From Leidyana gryllorum EB-2025a (lineage: Eukaryota > Apicomplexa): a stretch of DNA of 64,000 bases. The translations under genes and the position numbers were made by a program. Below, piece by piece: positions 1 through 10,140 of the stretch. The first letter of the stretch is position 1, and each line of letters starts with the position of its first letter. The notes under the pieces were generated by a model, which ran no database searches, was not told the origin of the DNA, and was given only the letters and a program-made list of their open reading frames with translations. The DNA lies in assembly GCA_048772705.1 (NCBI GenBank), contig JBLWGC010000213.1:1-64000 (forward strand), written 5' to 3'.

Positions 1-22
1 TGGTATGAGGACTGCGGACGGG

Positions 23-142
23 GCGATAAACGCGCCGCATGCAGATCCACCGGCCCAGGGGCCTCCGCGGCCAGGAAACGAGGCGATAATCGGGGTGGTG
101 GCGGATCCACCGGCACAGCAATGTCCGCGGCCAGGGAACGTG
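23..142. repeat. Two imperfect 60-bp tandem units
   Basis: Two head-to-tail copies of a GC-rich 60-bp unit (23-82 and 83-142) each begin GCGATAA and contain GATCCACCGGC and TCCGCGGCCAGG. The unit length is a multiple of three, and one plus-strand frame reads a 20-residue DPPAQ...PRPGN repeat twice. A coding role is possible but no gene model could be built, because the reading frame starts at the window edge. Confidence 0.6.
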
Positions 143-991
143 GTCTTAAAGCGATTGCATCAGGTAGTGGGAGGAAGGGGGACGCTCGGTTCGAGGATTC
201 AGAACATTGTGGAGTCTGCGCAATGGAGTGGTCCGCGATTCGATTACATCGGCGGACGAAAAGTTGGAGCGTGATGATATACATACTGATTATCCGTATT
301 TCAGAGAAGTGACGACTTCGGTGCCCGATAGCGACTCAACCACAGCTGTTCGCAGACTTATCGTCGGCCTTGGAGGACTGATAGAGTCGATTTAGAGGAC
401 TGCAAGTGTAGTCGTCTGTACGGTCAATCGATTGAGTACCCTTGCCCAGCTTAAAAATACGTTCGGCCACCAGCCGTAACATCAAGTCATCTTTGACATC
501 GAAAGAAGACTTTAGAACATGTCATACCCCGCCAACATACTGGGATTCAAAATTCCGACTGCCTTAGTGACAAAGTGCGGGTTTCTTCAAACGGTAACAA
601 TTGATTCTGGACTCTGCTGGTCTCAAATCAGCTGAAATCGCCACCGTGACGTGCTGCCAAAGGTGAGAAGCAATGGTGCATGGAGTTCTTACCGCTCTTC
701 ATGCTCAAGCAGTCGTGGCTAATAGAGTGTACATCGGGAAGGTATACCAACGATTTTTCTGACATGCATGAAGTTTCCCACCCACATAGTCATCTGCTGA
801 CTATCCAAACGGACTTGCTGCTACTCACTGGGTCTACCAAGGAGACATGAACCACGTTGCTTCGGTTGAGCTCCACGTTGGAATAACCGCACGGAAAGCC
901 ATGCGGCATGATTGTAAAACATGGCCCGCAAGTTCGTCGAGTCGTCACACGCGTGTGCGCAGAGGACTTCTGCGGTCGTTGGTGCTGAAGA
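143..991. other. Intergenic, no gene recognised
   Basis: No frame in this stretch gives a recognisable protein, and no splice-linked exons or RNA gene were seen. It probably holds the 5' flank of the F-box gene that starts at 992. Confidence 0.5.
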
Positions 992-2976
992 ATGCTGAGT
1001 GACCACATCTGGACTCAAATCCTTCGCTTCCTACCGTTATGGGAACTGACAAGAGTGGCTGGAATCTCCAAACAGATTTACGACATCCTTCACTCAGAAA
1101 CTTCGTTGTTGGTCTCGGAGCAACTTTCACTCACGATGACACAGTGGGTCTGGGTACACCGGGCGTCGTGGTTTGAAGGATGGCTGCACCGGTCGTGCCC
1201 ACATTTGGAATTGCTCTCTTGGATTGGAGAGATCAACAAGGATCTCATTGTCATCGATCTATTGCAGAAAATGTGCAAATGGGGTTTACCAAAGTTAACG
1301 AAGGCAGCAATAGGTGTGACCTTCCCGACTGGGGGATCGTGGCAGTCCCATACTTTCACTTTCCCCACACTGAAGTATCTGGACTTACGATGGTCCGTCT
1401 TGTCTGACGGACCTCTGCTAATCGACGCACCCATGCTGGAGTTTTTGGCTGTCAAAAGGCACAGCCTCCCCTTCATTCGCCACGATTTGGCTGAGACGCT
1501 CCATCAGGCGGTGGGCGACGGCCCCGATGCCCTCATTATAGCAGTGACAAAGCCACAATTCAAGTATTGGATCTACAGACTGTGGGACGTCCCCTCTTCT
1601 GTAGTGGAAGGAGGCTGGAAGACGTCCGCCGCTTTGGTGTCATCGTTACCCACAGCCCCGGATTGGACACGCGATGTGTTGGATTTGCAAAATGAGCCTT
1701 CATTCACGTGGCCAACGTGCGCGAGGTGAGCAATGTTTGAGCCTTCGATGACACACAGCGCAGGGGGGCACAGAGGCTATTCAAGTATCTCAAGAGAGAA
1801 TGGTCCGATCGAGAACGCAATATGCATCCGCTGTGTCGCACATTTCTACATTTGAGGTCGCATGCGGTATGGCTACGTCCTCAACGGATAGTTAATGAGA
1901 CCGAAGAAAATGGAACTGTGGGTGTGCGGGTGCGTTCAAGCTTGGGATGGTTCCGGTTGGCGCGAACTCGGGATCTGGAGTCCCCGCCTCTCCGGTGGAA
2001 GGCACTGCCACTGACTGAACCGCCCGCTGTATTCCCTCCCACAAACATTGGGTTGGTGGCAAATCACACAGCGTATTTGAACGCCACCGGCCTGCATCAT
2101 GCAGTGGATTGGTCCGAGGTGACACGACTTCTCTATGTCAATAATGCTTCCATTCCAACTCTGACCGAAGACTCAATTAGAAGTTTGCCCTTCCGAAGTC
2201 TGAAGCGCATCGAGTTACCTCTGCAGGGTTGGGCACTCACCGCAGCGCTGCTTGAAGACGCGACTTCCCAATTTTGGCTTCCCGATTGTATCCGGGTGCT
2301 GTGCCTACACACCGACCGAGATGACTCCCCGCAAGCGGTTCGACGATTAATTGAAACATGTCACATCCAATACGTCGGTGTTACCGGAATACCTTCGAAT
2401 ACCACGAAGTTGGTTGATTGGTTTTTGGTTGGCCACTCTATCTGGCGACGGAAAGGGGTTCGTATTCGCTTCGGCCTCCAAGCTGCAGCGCTTCTACAAT
2501 ACCCGTGGCCTAAGGTCCAATTGGAACTCGTCTCGGGACTCTACACCGATGCCACCCTTCGAGCTATGCTGAAGGCCATCGGTTGCTCGGCTGATGAGAT
2601 CGATGCGTATCTGGAGGCTCCATCTGGTGACGACAACGAGGAGTGGCCACGGCTGCGAGAAAAAAGTGTCCGGGCTGAGTCCACTCTCGTCCAATACACG
2701 TATTCCCCCAACGTGCCAAAAGTATTCGTCAGTCAGTGGTACTCTGCGATGTTGGAAGCGACATTGGGCGAGGCTCAACCGTCTGTGGGAGGATTATTTG
2801 GCCGGATCGCTATAATTTCCTCAGATGATCGGTGGCTGGGCGGTATGTTGCTGGACCAGAGGTTCGCAGAACTGGAATACTTCAATGCTTTTGTGATGTT
2901 ACCGGCTGTCTGTCCTTTGAGTCTGCACGAAGAAGTTCTCTCACGAAGCGAGGAGGAGAAGTTGGGGCCCACATAA
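992..2976 (+). CDS. F-box domain protein
   Basis: Two exons, 992-1725 and 1764-2976, join across a 38-bp GT-AG intron (phase 2) to give 648 residues. The N-terminus (about residues 2-33) fits an F-box: LSDHIWTQILRFLP, then VAGISKQIYDIL. F-box proteins bind Skp1 and select substrates for SCF ubiquitin ligases. The rest is leucine- and tryptophan-rich with irregular LRR-like stretches such as LKYLDLRWSVL, but no clean repeat array, so the substrate-binding part is unassigned. The first ATG at 992 directly precedes the F-box. The family call rests on the F-box alone. Confidence 0.55.
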
Positions 2977-3769
2977 GCGTTCTTTGATGACACGTTTTCG
3001 ATCACATATGTGTGTTAGTATTATTGGTGACGTGTTGCAGCTTAAATGTTTCATCCTTCGAACATTGATTTCGTTCCCACAATTTCACACAAATGTAAGC
3101 CGGATTCCTGACCTTTTAGGGTCAGAGTTTCTTTGGGGGACGACAATAGTCACTGTGGTTGTCCTGGCATTGATCAATGTTATCTCCCTCGTCCTCCGAT
3201 ACAAGTTGCCTCAACCGTGGTGGTGGTTGTGGCTGAAAGAAGCATTATGTGCGCTGGGCGATGCTGCTGTTTCTCAGTCGGCTTTTCTGTGTGTTCTGTT
3301 GTGTTTGGTTGAGATTGAGGCTAATTGCTTTGAGGTATTGGTCCATTCGGTGACTTTATGTATGGAAGCCACGGCTTTTCCAGAAGAATCTGCCGGTCCT
3401 GGGTGATGCAGAAAGATTTCTCGATGATGGGATTCCGCTTCAAACTCGACGCGCGGATGTCGTTATTGAAAAGTAAAAAAATCGCATTAGAGTGGGTTGC
3501 TTTCCGGTTCCGCAATCGGATATCGTGGCTGTGCTTAACGATAGCCAGGCGGGCGGAAGTCGCCGAATGAAAGGGGTGAGAGGTCGAGTTGCGGGAAGGG
3601 GTGATGGGGAAGTTCAATGAAGGGGGATGACGCGGAACCATCCGTGTATGGGGCTGGTGATCTCTAGCTACATGTGTTTTGATATGAATTGAAGCAAAGA
3701 CTCCTGTGGGCGATAATGTGAGACTCGGGAAAAAGGGAAAGTGGTTGGAGAGGGATAAGGTTTTGATGT
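2977..3769. other. Intergenic, no supported gene
   Basis: A plus-strand frame at 2984-3406 has hydrophobic segments, but it has no recognisable domain and no neighbouring exon. I see no convincing gene between the F-box gene and the minus-strand gene ending at 3770. Confidence 0.4.
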
Positions 3770-4687
3770 CTAAGCTCCCATCATCATAGGGGGAGGCCTC
3801 TGGTTTGGGGCCGTCAATGCGCTCATACGCTCTTCCAAGAAAGCTTTTGCCACCGCCACTCGGATGTCCACTGCTTCTTGCTGAAGGCGTGCTTCGAAGT
3901 AATCCACACAGGGACCTTGCCCTCCCATAGGCATACTGGCACACACCATCGGCATCGCCGGGGCCACCATAGCAGCCTGTTGACCCATGAGAGCAGCCTG
4001 TTGAGCCTGTTGACCGACCATGACCATTCGAGGAGCGGGCGCTGTTTGCTGTACAGCTGGCACGGCGGCAGCAGCTCGCATGACGGGCATTGCAGGTGCC
4101 ATGACGGGCATTGCAGGTGCCATAACGGGCATTGCAGGTGCCATAACGGGCATTGCAGATGCCATGGCCGGCATCGCAGCTCCCATACCCATGAAGGGCA
4201 TGGCCATGGGCATACCACCCATAGCACCCATTTGGAAGCATGCCATACCTCCCATTTGATAGCCCATTCCTGCCCCGCATGGATTCATGCGAGCGTCGTC
4301 GACGCGTTTACGGGCGGCTGACTTGGCTCTCATGGCCCAAAGGTCGAAGTTTGTAATGTTTGCGCGGGCCTTGTTAATGACTTCTTGTCTCATCACCGCG
4401 TCTGCGACCTCTTTTATTTGAGCCTGCAGATTAGCTCTGTCCTGTGCCACTGCGTGGTTCATGAAGGCTTGTTGTTGGTATTGGACAAAGTGGTCTGGGG
4501 CGTATCCACCGCCACTTCTGTTGCTGCTGGAAGAGTTGCCACTTGAGGATCCAGAGGAACCAGAAGAATCCGATCCCGATGAAGATGAGGAGTGTTTAGC
4601 GGTCAAAACAGCCTCGATGAGGACCAGCGACGTCTTGGAGCCGGCCGAAGGAGAAGCTTGAACTCTGACAGTGGAGCCACGCACCAT
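3770..4687 (-). CDS. Unrecognised Met/Pro/Ala-rich protein
   Basis: A single uninterrupted frame of 305 residues starts at an ATG (4687) preceded by an A7/T7 tract. Visible layout: a serine/glycine-rich segment near residues 32-60; a probable helical region near 65-130 containing VQYQQQAF and IKEVADAV; a central block of four 7-residue units (APAMPVM type) encoded at about 4081-4164; glutamine-rich stretches; and a final helical segment near 260-295. No catalytic motif, signal peptide or membrane segment is visible. The composition suggests a scaffold or assembly protein, but that is inference only. I do not recognise a family. Confidence 0.55.
   Translation of the reverse strand: MVRGSTVRVQASPSAGSKTSLVLIEAVLTAKHSSSSSGSDSSGSSGSSSGNSSSSNRSGGGYAPDHFVQYQQQAFMNHAVAQDRANLQAQIKEVADAVMRQEVINKARANITNFDLWAMRAKSAARKRVDDARMNPCGAGMGYQMGGMACFQMGAMGGMPMAMPFMGMGAAMPAMASAMPVMAPAMPVMAPAMPVMAPAMPVMRAAAAVPAVQQTAPAPRMVMVGQQAQQAALMGQQAAMVAPAMPMVCASMPMGGQGPCVDYFEARLQQEAVDIRVAVAKAFLEERMSALTAPNQRPPPMMMGA
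4081..4164. repeat. 21-bp coding repeat, four units
   Basis: Four near-identical 21-bp units (TGACGGGCATTGCAGGTGCCA and close variants) lie in tandem inside the minus-strand gene and encode the APAMPVM units. The antisense strand also stays open as a histidine/cysteine-rich frame, which is a by-product of the repeat. Confidence 0.75.
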
Positions 4688-5049
4688 TGGCAGAAAAAAA
4701 CCCTAAAAACCGATAGTTCCGAAAACCGCGCCTGGATGGCAGGGCGATCGGCATCGATCGGGGGGGTTGCGCACAACCCAAAGCCACTTTCAATTAACGC
4801 GAGTATAGATACATATTAGGAAGGGGCTCATTCAACGCAGTATAGTCGTCCATGATAGCGCTTTCGGTGAGGGCAGGGGGCACAGGGTAACTGTGAAAAG
4901 GACCCTCCTTTGAATCCGGCGAGCAGGCAGCCTGTGAGATCACGTAGCGTGTGTGGTGCTTCTGCAAACATCAATAGTGGCCGATTATCTTTGTCGAGAG
5001 GATAGTGTTAATTTATGGCAGTCGTACACAAATTTTCACTCGGTCGGTC
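4688..5049. promoter_or_regulatory. Shared 5' region of divergent genes
   Basis: This 362-bp region separates the start codons of the minus-strand gene (4687) and the plus-strand gene (5050). It contains an A7 tract at 4694-4700 just upstream of the minus-strand ATG, matching similar tracts at many other starts in the window. Nothing else stands out. Confidence 0.4.
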
Positions 5050-7395
5050 ATGAACATCAGAATTGGGAACGAAGCAATTGAGGGGAGGAGATATGGGTGG
5101 ATAAGTCTGATGTCGATGACACTGAACAGCCTCCACGCTGTAGACGGGACTCGGCCTGCTGGAGGGCCAGCAGCGAGTCTTTCGGGCTTGATTGATTTCT
5201 ATGACTCCAAGGCGCCGGCGAAGGCTCAGCTTCTACGAGTGCGCGCGCAAGACTCCGTATATGAATTAGTGTCAAACCAGATGACTTGTCCAAGGACGCG
5301 GCTCACTCTCTGGCGAGTGGCACGACTCGCTGGGAGATCGCCTGTCACGCCAGCTCTGATGGGAAGATGGTACCAAAAGATTCTGGCGGAGCATTGGTAC
5401 GAGGACAGCGTCTTTTCGTGCTGTCTTTTGAATCCCTACACTCTACTCTTATCGAGCGGCCCCCATGTCTATGTTCACTCGTGGTTCTCGCCGTTCCGCA
5501 AGGCCATAGAGTGGACTCGAGGCCTCCCACCTGCTCAGACGGCCCGTCTCATGAAGGACCACAAAAGCAGACTGCAGTATGTTGAAAAGACAACAAACTG
5601 GGAAGCGACCCTCAAGTCACAGTGTCCCCGAGCCTTATTGATCCTCGACCGTAACTCCTTCCCGGTCAAATGCCAGCCGCTTGGCTCTGAGCCCCCGGCA
5701 GACAAATTCCGTCGGGTACTCTCAGCGAATACCACTGCCCCCCCGTGCGAGCCGGCGTTGCGCCTCCCACCTTCCAAGTGGGGGAAAACGACAACGCTAC
5801 CCTCAACTTGGTCTCGAGGAGAACCGGTCCGTGCGGAATACGAGGGAACTAAATTCGTCATGGAATGGTGTGATGATAGACTTTGGATCCACAGAGACCC
5901 CTCAGCACGCCGGTCACGGTTCGGGCAAAATGCCCATCGCCTACTTCTCCATCCAGAAGCTGCCTCGGCGCGAGTCCAACGGTTCCTCGAGCAGAACCAG
6001 TCATTTGACACTGACTACGTGACAAAGTTGGCCTCAGCCATCGCTCCAACGGCCAAACGCTCGGGCTTCATGACTTCTGGCCGTTGGTGGCCACTTCTTG
6101 CTATGAAGAATCGCGTCCATTTGGTCGTGGGACCCACTCGCTCCCTCTCCCTTCCACTCTCAAGACAACAAGCAAAAGCGGCACAACGAGGAGACGTCGA
6201 CACCCTCCGTTGGTGTATCGCACAGTCCAATTGGGAGGACGACCCAACGGGAGCGCGTCTCACTGCCGCAATCACTCTGGGACCCAACCCCGACTACGTG
6301 CTGGAGGTGATGAGTCAAATCTTCACGATGGACTCCGTCGATCGACCATCTCTCGCACACCTTCTCTTCGAGGTGTACGAACAGTGGGTGGCGATCAATG
6401 AACGCGTTGGTGATAATTGGGCTCAATCGAATCTTCGATCAACGCTCGCTGCCTCAACGTATGTCCCAGATTCTGCTCAAACCACACTCGTCTCCACAAC
6501 CGAGGAGACCATTCAAACCGAGCCGCCATCACGCCCAACTCACGTCCAACCGGCTTATCCTCCTCTCGGCCCCACTCTTCTCAAAGCTCTGCCGAGCACT
6601 CGAATTGCTTCAACTTCAACCGATGCGACTACTCGCACTGCGCTCGTGTTTCCAACTCCTCGAAACACTCCATCCGTTCTAACCCCTCAAACTGCTCCAA
6701 CTCCCCGAAGCACTCCGACTCCTTCGAGTGCGCTGAGCGCTTGGAGTCGTCCAAACATTTCAGCTGGTCGGACTGCTGCAACGAGCCCAGCTGCCGCAGC
6801 CCTTCCAACTCCTCTGATCGGTTCGACCACACCAAGTGCTTCACGCTCGTCTGTGACCAGGTCGGGTCTCGGAGAGCTGCACAGCGGACGGTCGCCAGCA
6901 CCACGCCGTCGTTATCCCTGTTCAGACGGAATGTTGCCTCCCAACTGGACCGCTTCGGACAGCGCGGTCGAGCCCACGACTGTCCAGCGTTCCACGGCTC
7001 CGCCTATCGCAAGAACTGTACAGTTTCCGCCACCGATTGGTACTACCCCACCGCCTCCCATAGAAGGGGAAAATCTAGACGCACTACCTTCCCCATTCTC
7101 TGCCTCGCTCTCGAGACAGAGAAGTGTACAGCCGTCACAGGTGGTTTCAGACTACTCAAGTCAGGCAGGGAAACAGCTAGAGGGAATGTTGAGCAGGCGG
7201 CTGAGTTCTGTGGTCCCCAGAGAGACCCCTAAACCCATTTTCCGGAGACCCGCCCGATCCAATACTTTTGCTTCGCGACAAACTCTGCCACCACGTGGCG
7301 AGACAAGGGAACCAGGACCAACTAACTCTGTTGTGTCCTCGCCCGCTCGAGATTACTACACCTTCGTGCAAAGTACGCGACGTTCATTTCGATGA
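5050..7395 (+). CDS. Unrecognised protein with disordered tail
   Basis: One long exon encodes 781 residues from the ATG at 5050; an in-frame upstream GTG is not a plausible start here. The first 480 residues look globular, with many Trp and Arg positions (EHWYEDSVFSC, FVMEWCDDRLWIH). From about residue 490 to the end the protein is Ser/Thr/Pro-rich and probably disordered, with near-repetitive TPRSTPTPSS-like text. No signal peptide, membrane segment or catalytic motif is visible. I do not recognise a family. The length without introns is unusual here, where most long genes are split. Confidence 0.6.
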   Translation: MNIRIGNEAIEGRRYGWISLMSMTLNSLHAVDGTRPAGGPAASLSGLIDFYDSKAPAKAQLLRVRAQDSVYELVSNQMTCPRTRLTLWRVARLAGRSPVTPALMGRWYQKILAEHWYEDSVFSCCLLNPYTLLLSSGPHVYVHSWFSPFRKAIEWTRGLPPAQTARLMKDHKSRLQYVEKTTNWEATLKSQCPRALLILDRNSFPVKCQPLGSEPPADKFRRVLSANTTAPPCEPALRLPPSKWGKTTTLPSTWSRGEPVRAEYEGTKFVMEWCDDRLWIHRDPSARRSRFGQNAHRLLLHPEAASARVQRFLEQNQSFDTDYVTKLASAIAPTAKRSGFMTSGRWWPLLAMKNRVHLVVGPTRSLSLPLSRQQAKAAQRGDVDTLRWCIAQSNWEDDPTGARLTAAITLGPNPDYVLEVMSQIFTMDSVDRPSLAHLLFEVYEQWVAINERVGDNWAQSNLRSTLAASTYVPDSAQTTLVSTTEETIQTEPPSRPTHVQPAYPPLGPTLLKALPSTRIASTSTDATTRTALVFPTPRNTPSVLTPQTAPTPRSTPTPSSALSAWSRPNISAGRTAATSPAAAALPTPLIGSTTPSASRSSVTRSGLGELHSGRSPAPRRRYPCSDGMLPPNWTASDSAVEPTTVQRSTAPPIARTVQFPPPIGTTPPPPIEGENLDALPSPFSASLSRQRSVQPSQVVSDYSSQAGKQLEGMLSRRLSSVVPRETPKPIFRRPARSNTFASRQTLPPRGETREPGPTNSVVSSPARDYYTFVQSTRRSFR

Positions 7396-7530
7396 TTACA
7401 AGAGACGACCCGTGCGTGCACTGGTCCCAGAGGACGACCAGTAGTAACGTAGTATCCTGATTTAGCATAGAAAGTAGAGTTTATGATCATTTGGTGGTCA
7501 CACAACTCAATAATATATGAGACATCTCCG

Positions 7531-9434
7531 TCAGGAAGAAGCCTCTGATTCTATACGCTTCCAAGCTGCATCCAAAACATGAAACGCATCTTTGGCGTTC
7601 GGATGCTGATTCTTGTCAGGATGCACTTTTCTAACCCATTGCAGATAAGCAGACCTCGCTGCTAAGAATGTCTCATGTTGAGACGTCAATCTTCGACAAC
7701 GCGGGGCCGTCAGCCCAAACACTTTCCAAGGATCACCTTTGTTGGGGTCCATCTTCACTAAACGAGCCATCATTGACACTACATCAGCATCTTCTTTGAC
7801 GCCCCTGCAGCAAACAAACGTCACTCATTGACACAACAACACTCTCCTCCTTACCCATTCGAACTGTGAACTCCCGCCGTGCGAGAATTGCGCCGACTGC
7901 TCCCTTGCGCCTTCCGCCCACTCGCTTGCCCAAACTGCACATGTGCTGCACTCGTCGGCGCTCCTGTCCAGGGGTCCCTCTTCAACTGCTCTTTCGCACT
8001 CTCAAACTGCACCCGCTGAGCATCGTGGAATGGAGCTTCCTCCGCAGGCTGATCCAACCCATCCATCCTGATGCACTTGGGACACCAAGGCCGACGACCA
8101 GCCTGCTCAATGCCCATCGAGAAACGGTGGCCGCGCCGGCACAGACTCATACACGCCCAGCCACTATTGCCCCACTCTATTCGTAGGATCTCAAAGTCTC
8201 TCCTGCGCGCCAAGTCTCGCATCACTTCTGTCTCTTCATCACATTGACGACAAGCAAATCGCCAACCAGCCAGTGGGGTACCTCTACCATTCCCGCGATG
8301 ACCGTGAAAGTCGCACGACACACCCTCGGCCTCAGGAGCACTGCCACTCGATCTACTCGCCTCTTTGGTCACCTTTTCACCAATCGGAGCGCCAGAAGAC
8401 GGCGAGGATTCACCAATCACTTCGGGTGAGTCGGATTCTGAACGTTCCTGCCTTCTCGTTGGAAGGCGTGATGGCTTCTTCTGCGCACGAGACTCTGCCT
8501 TGGAGTCCACGTGGATTGTCGGACCTTCATCCTCGCCACCCGTTTCGGAACTCAGATGATGGATCTCAGCGGGACTGGGAGGCCCCACAACCCGCTGCCG
8601 CTTCAAGGTCGGCTTGGGAGCCGAATCCTCGGAAAGCCTCCCCACACGCTTCCGTGGAGTTCGCGACGACGTCTGGTGTTGGGTCATCCGAGCCAACTTG
8701 ACTGGTCTACGTTGATTTCCAACTCCAACGGAAACGCGAGGTCTCTTCCGACTTGTCGCAGCTGTAGTCGTCGTAGCTTCCGATCCCCTTCGAGGACTCC
8801 CCAAACCATCACCGTTCATCGGCTCGTCATCCATTGCCCCCTCATGCCGTTCATCTGCTTCGGCCTGCTCTCCAACCACCTCGTCATCTCCGTCGTCAAT
8901 GATCGTCACAACAGGTGGTACAACATGTGTCCGCACCCTCTTCGGATTGGGAGTCAAACCCGTCACCCGATTCCGTGCCGCGGAATGTAACGGCTGCGTA
9001 AGTGGATGGACTATCTCCTCGTCCCACATCGCCGAATCCGCGGCCTCAATCTGCTTCTGAAGCTCAGCCTCCAGCAACGCTACCTCCTGCAGGGCCGTCG
9101 AGGACTCCCACACACAGCCAGTGATCCCACTCATACTCAAGTATTCACGTAACATGTTGCCTTGTGGTAGATCTTGAAGATCCGTACGCAATTGGTACGT
9201 CAATATTATATGCTTCAATATCAAGCTAAGTGACGTTATTCTAAACGATGAGGTGTACCAAACGTTCAAGTGAACCACTCACTCTGCAGGACGCGCGGGT
9301 TGTACCTTAGGTACGAACGACTGCCTTAATCGACTGATCCAACGGTCCAATATAGTGGTAGTGGGGGCCGGAGGGTCTTGTTTCAGCGGATGGGACGAAC
9401 GGACGGCTTGGGGAGTGAGCTCCTCGGGTCGCAT
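7531..9434 (-). CDS. C-terminal J-domain (DnaJ-like) protein
   Basis: Three exons (9434-9283, 9225-7855, 7804-7531) with introns of 57 and 50 bp, both in phase 2, give 598 residues. The C-terminus is a J domain: DPWKVFGL, then YLQWVRKVHPDKNQHP with the HPD motif, then a last helix ending KRIESE. J domains stimulate the ATPase of Hsp70 partners. Upstream, about residues 395-460, lie paired cysteines (FACRQC, GWACMSLC, CPKC) resembling a zinc ribbon. The first 390 residues are basic and low in complexity. The small first exon (48 residues) was found only by splice matching. A nuclear role is possible from the composition but unproven. Confidence 0.7.
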
Positions 9435-9574
9435 TGTGGTAGTTGGTTCGGTACACTGAGACCCACTGCTGGACGATTCAATGTCAATAAGCTTTCTTGT
9501 CTCCGTCCCAACCTGCTACAAAACCCATAATGAAGGTTCAGCCGGCTGGGTGAAGTTGGAGTTTAGATCGCAAT

Positions 9575-9650
9575 TCTGGTGAGGCGGGCTCGAACCGCCT
9601 TTCGTCTGATGCGCAAAGAACAGACGCTCCTCCGTTGAGCCGTCCACCAG
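9575..9650 (-). tRNA. tRNA-like gene, enlarged anticodon loop
   Basis: Read on the minus strand, the 76 nt fold as a tRNA. The acceptor stem CTGGTGG pairs with TCACCAG (one G-T), followed by discriminator A. The D arm is GCTC/GAGC with a GG-containing loop. The T arm GGCGG-TTCGAGC-CCGCC is a perfect stem with a good B box. The anticodon stem GTCTG/CAGAC is perfect but encloses 12 nt instead of 7. A 5-nt intron is possible; the isotype cannot be assigned with confidence. Position 8 is not T, and no T-run terminator follows, so a pseudogene or tRNA-derived relic is also possible. Confidence 0.4.
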
Positions 9651-9784
9651 TACTAATCCATAGGCGCGGAGTGTATCAGAAATGCTCAGCGCGGGACTGA
9701 CGGCTCGCCACACCAATCAATGCACCTCTGCTCGCATTCTGCTTCGCTCCAGCACCTTCCTCACCCAGCCGTGAGACCACTTAC

Positions 9785-9970
9785 CCCTGTTGGTTTTTCT
9801 GTATTGACGAAGTCCGCCGTGTAATCAAAAAGTGATTCGAAGTCTTTCCATAGCCGTTGGGCTTCCGCCGGATTGCGGAGCTTCTCCCCCTCCTCAACTT
9901 CGATTTTGAAGGGGTATTGAACGGCTTTCAATCCTGCTACGATGCTAATGGTTCCAGTCAAGAATTGCCC
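9785..9970 (-). CDS. Exon-like open frame, gene unknown
   Basis: A protein-like open frame (GQFLTGTISIVAGLKAVQY..., then EEGEKLRNPAEAQRLWKDF) is bounded by a good acceptor (CCCAG) upstream and GTAAGT downstream. I could not find partner exons in phase, either in the COPI-associated gene upstream or before the tRNA-like sequence. It may be an internal exon of a small unmodelled gene. Confidence 0.25.
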
Positions 9971-10140
9971 TGGGTACCTTCAATGCTGTCACGAAAAAAG
10001 CTCTGAGAGCCACTAACTCTGCCGATTCCGTTTTGTCCCTCAGGACTGGCTTCGGCATGTCCAGTGTCCTCCGAATCAGACGTGATGGAGCACTTGTCGC
10101 ACCTTGGGAGACACCACCGAACACGTTTCTGGGAGCAGCT

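Noticed and set aside
2984-3406. Plus-strand frame with hydrophobic segments
   Set aside because: No domain, no splice partners, and the text is unlike a natural membrane protein family.
3878-4321. Plus-strand His/Cys-rich repeat frame (HDGHCRCHNGHCRCH)
   Set aside because: It is the antisense reading of the 21-bp repeats in the minus-strand gene. The repeat unit is a multiple of three, so it opens several frames.
4640-4690. Possible tRNA remnant at the start of the 3770-4687 gene (MVRGSTVRVQ text)
   Set aside because: Only four of five T-stem pairs form and no acceptor or anticodon arm could be paired.
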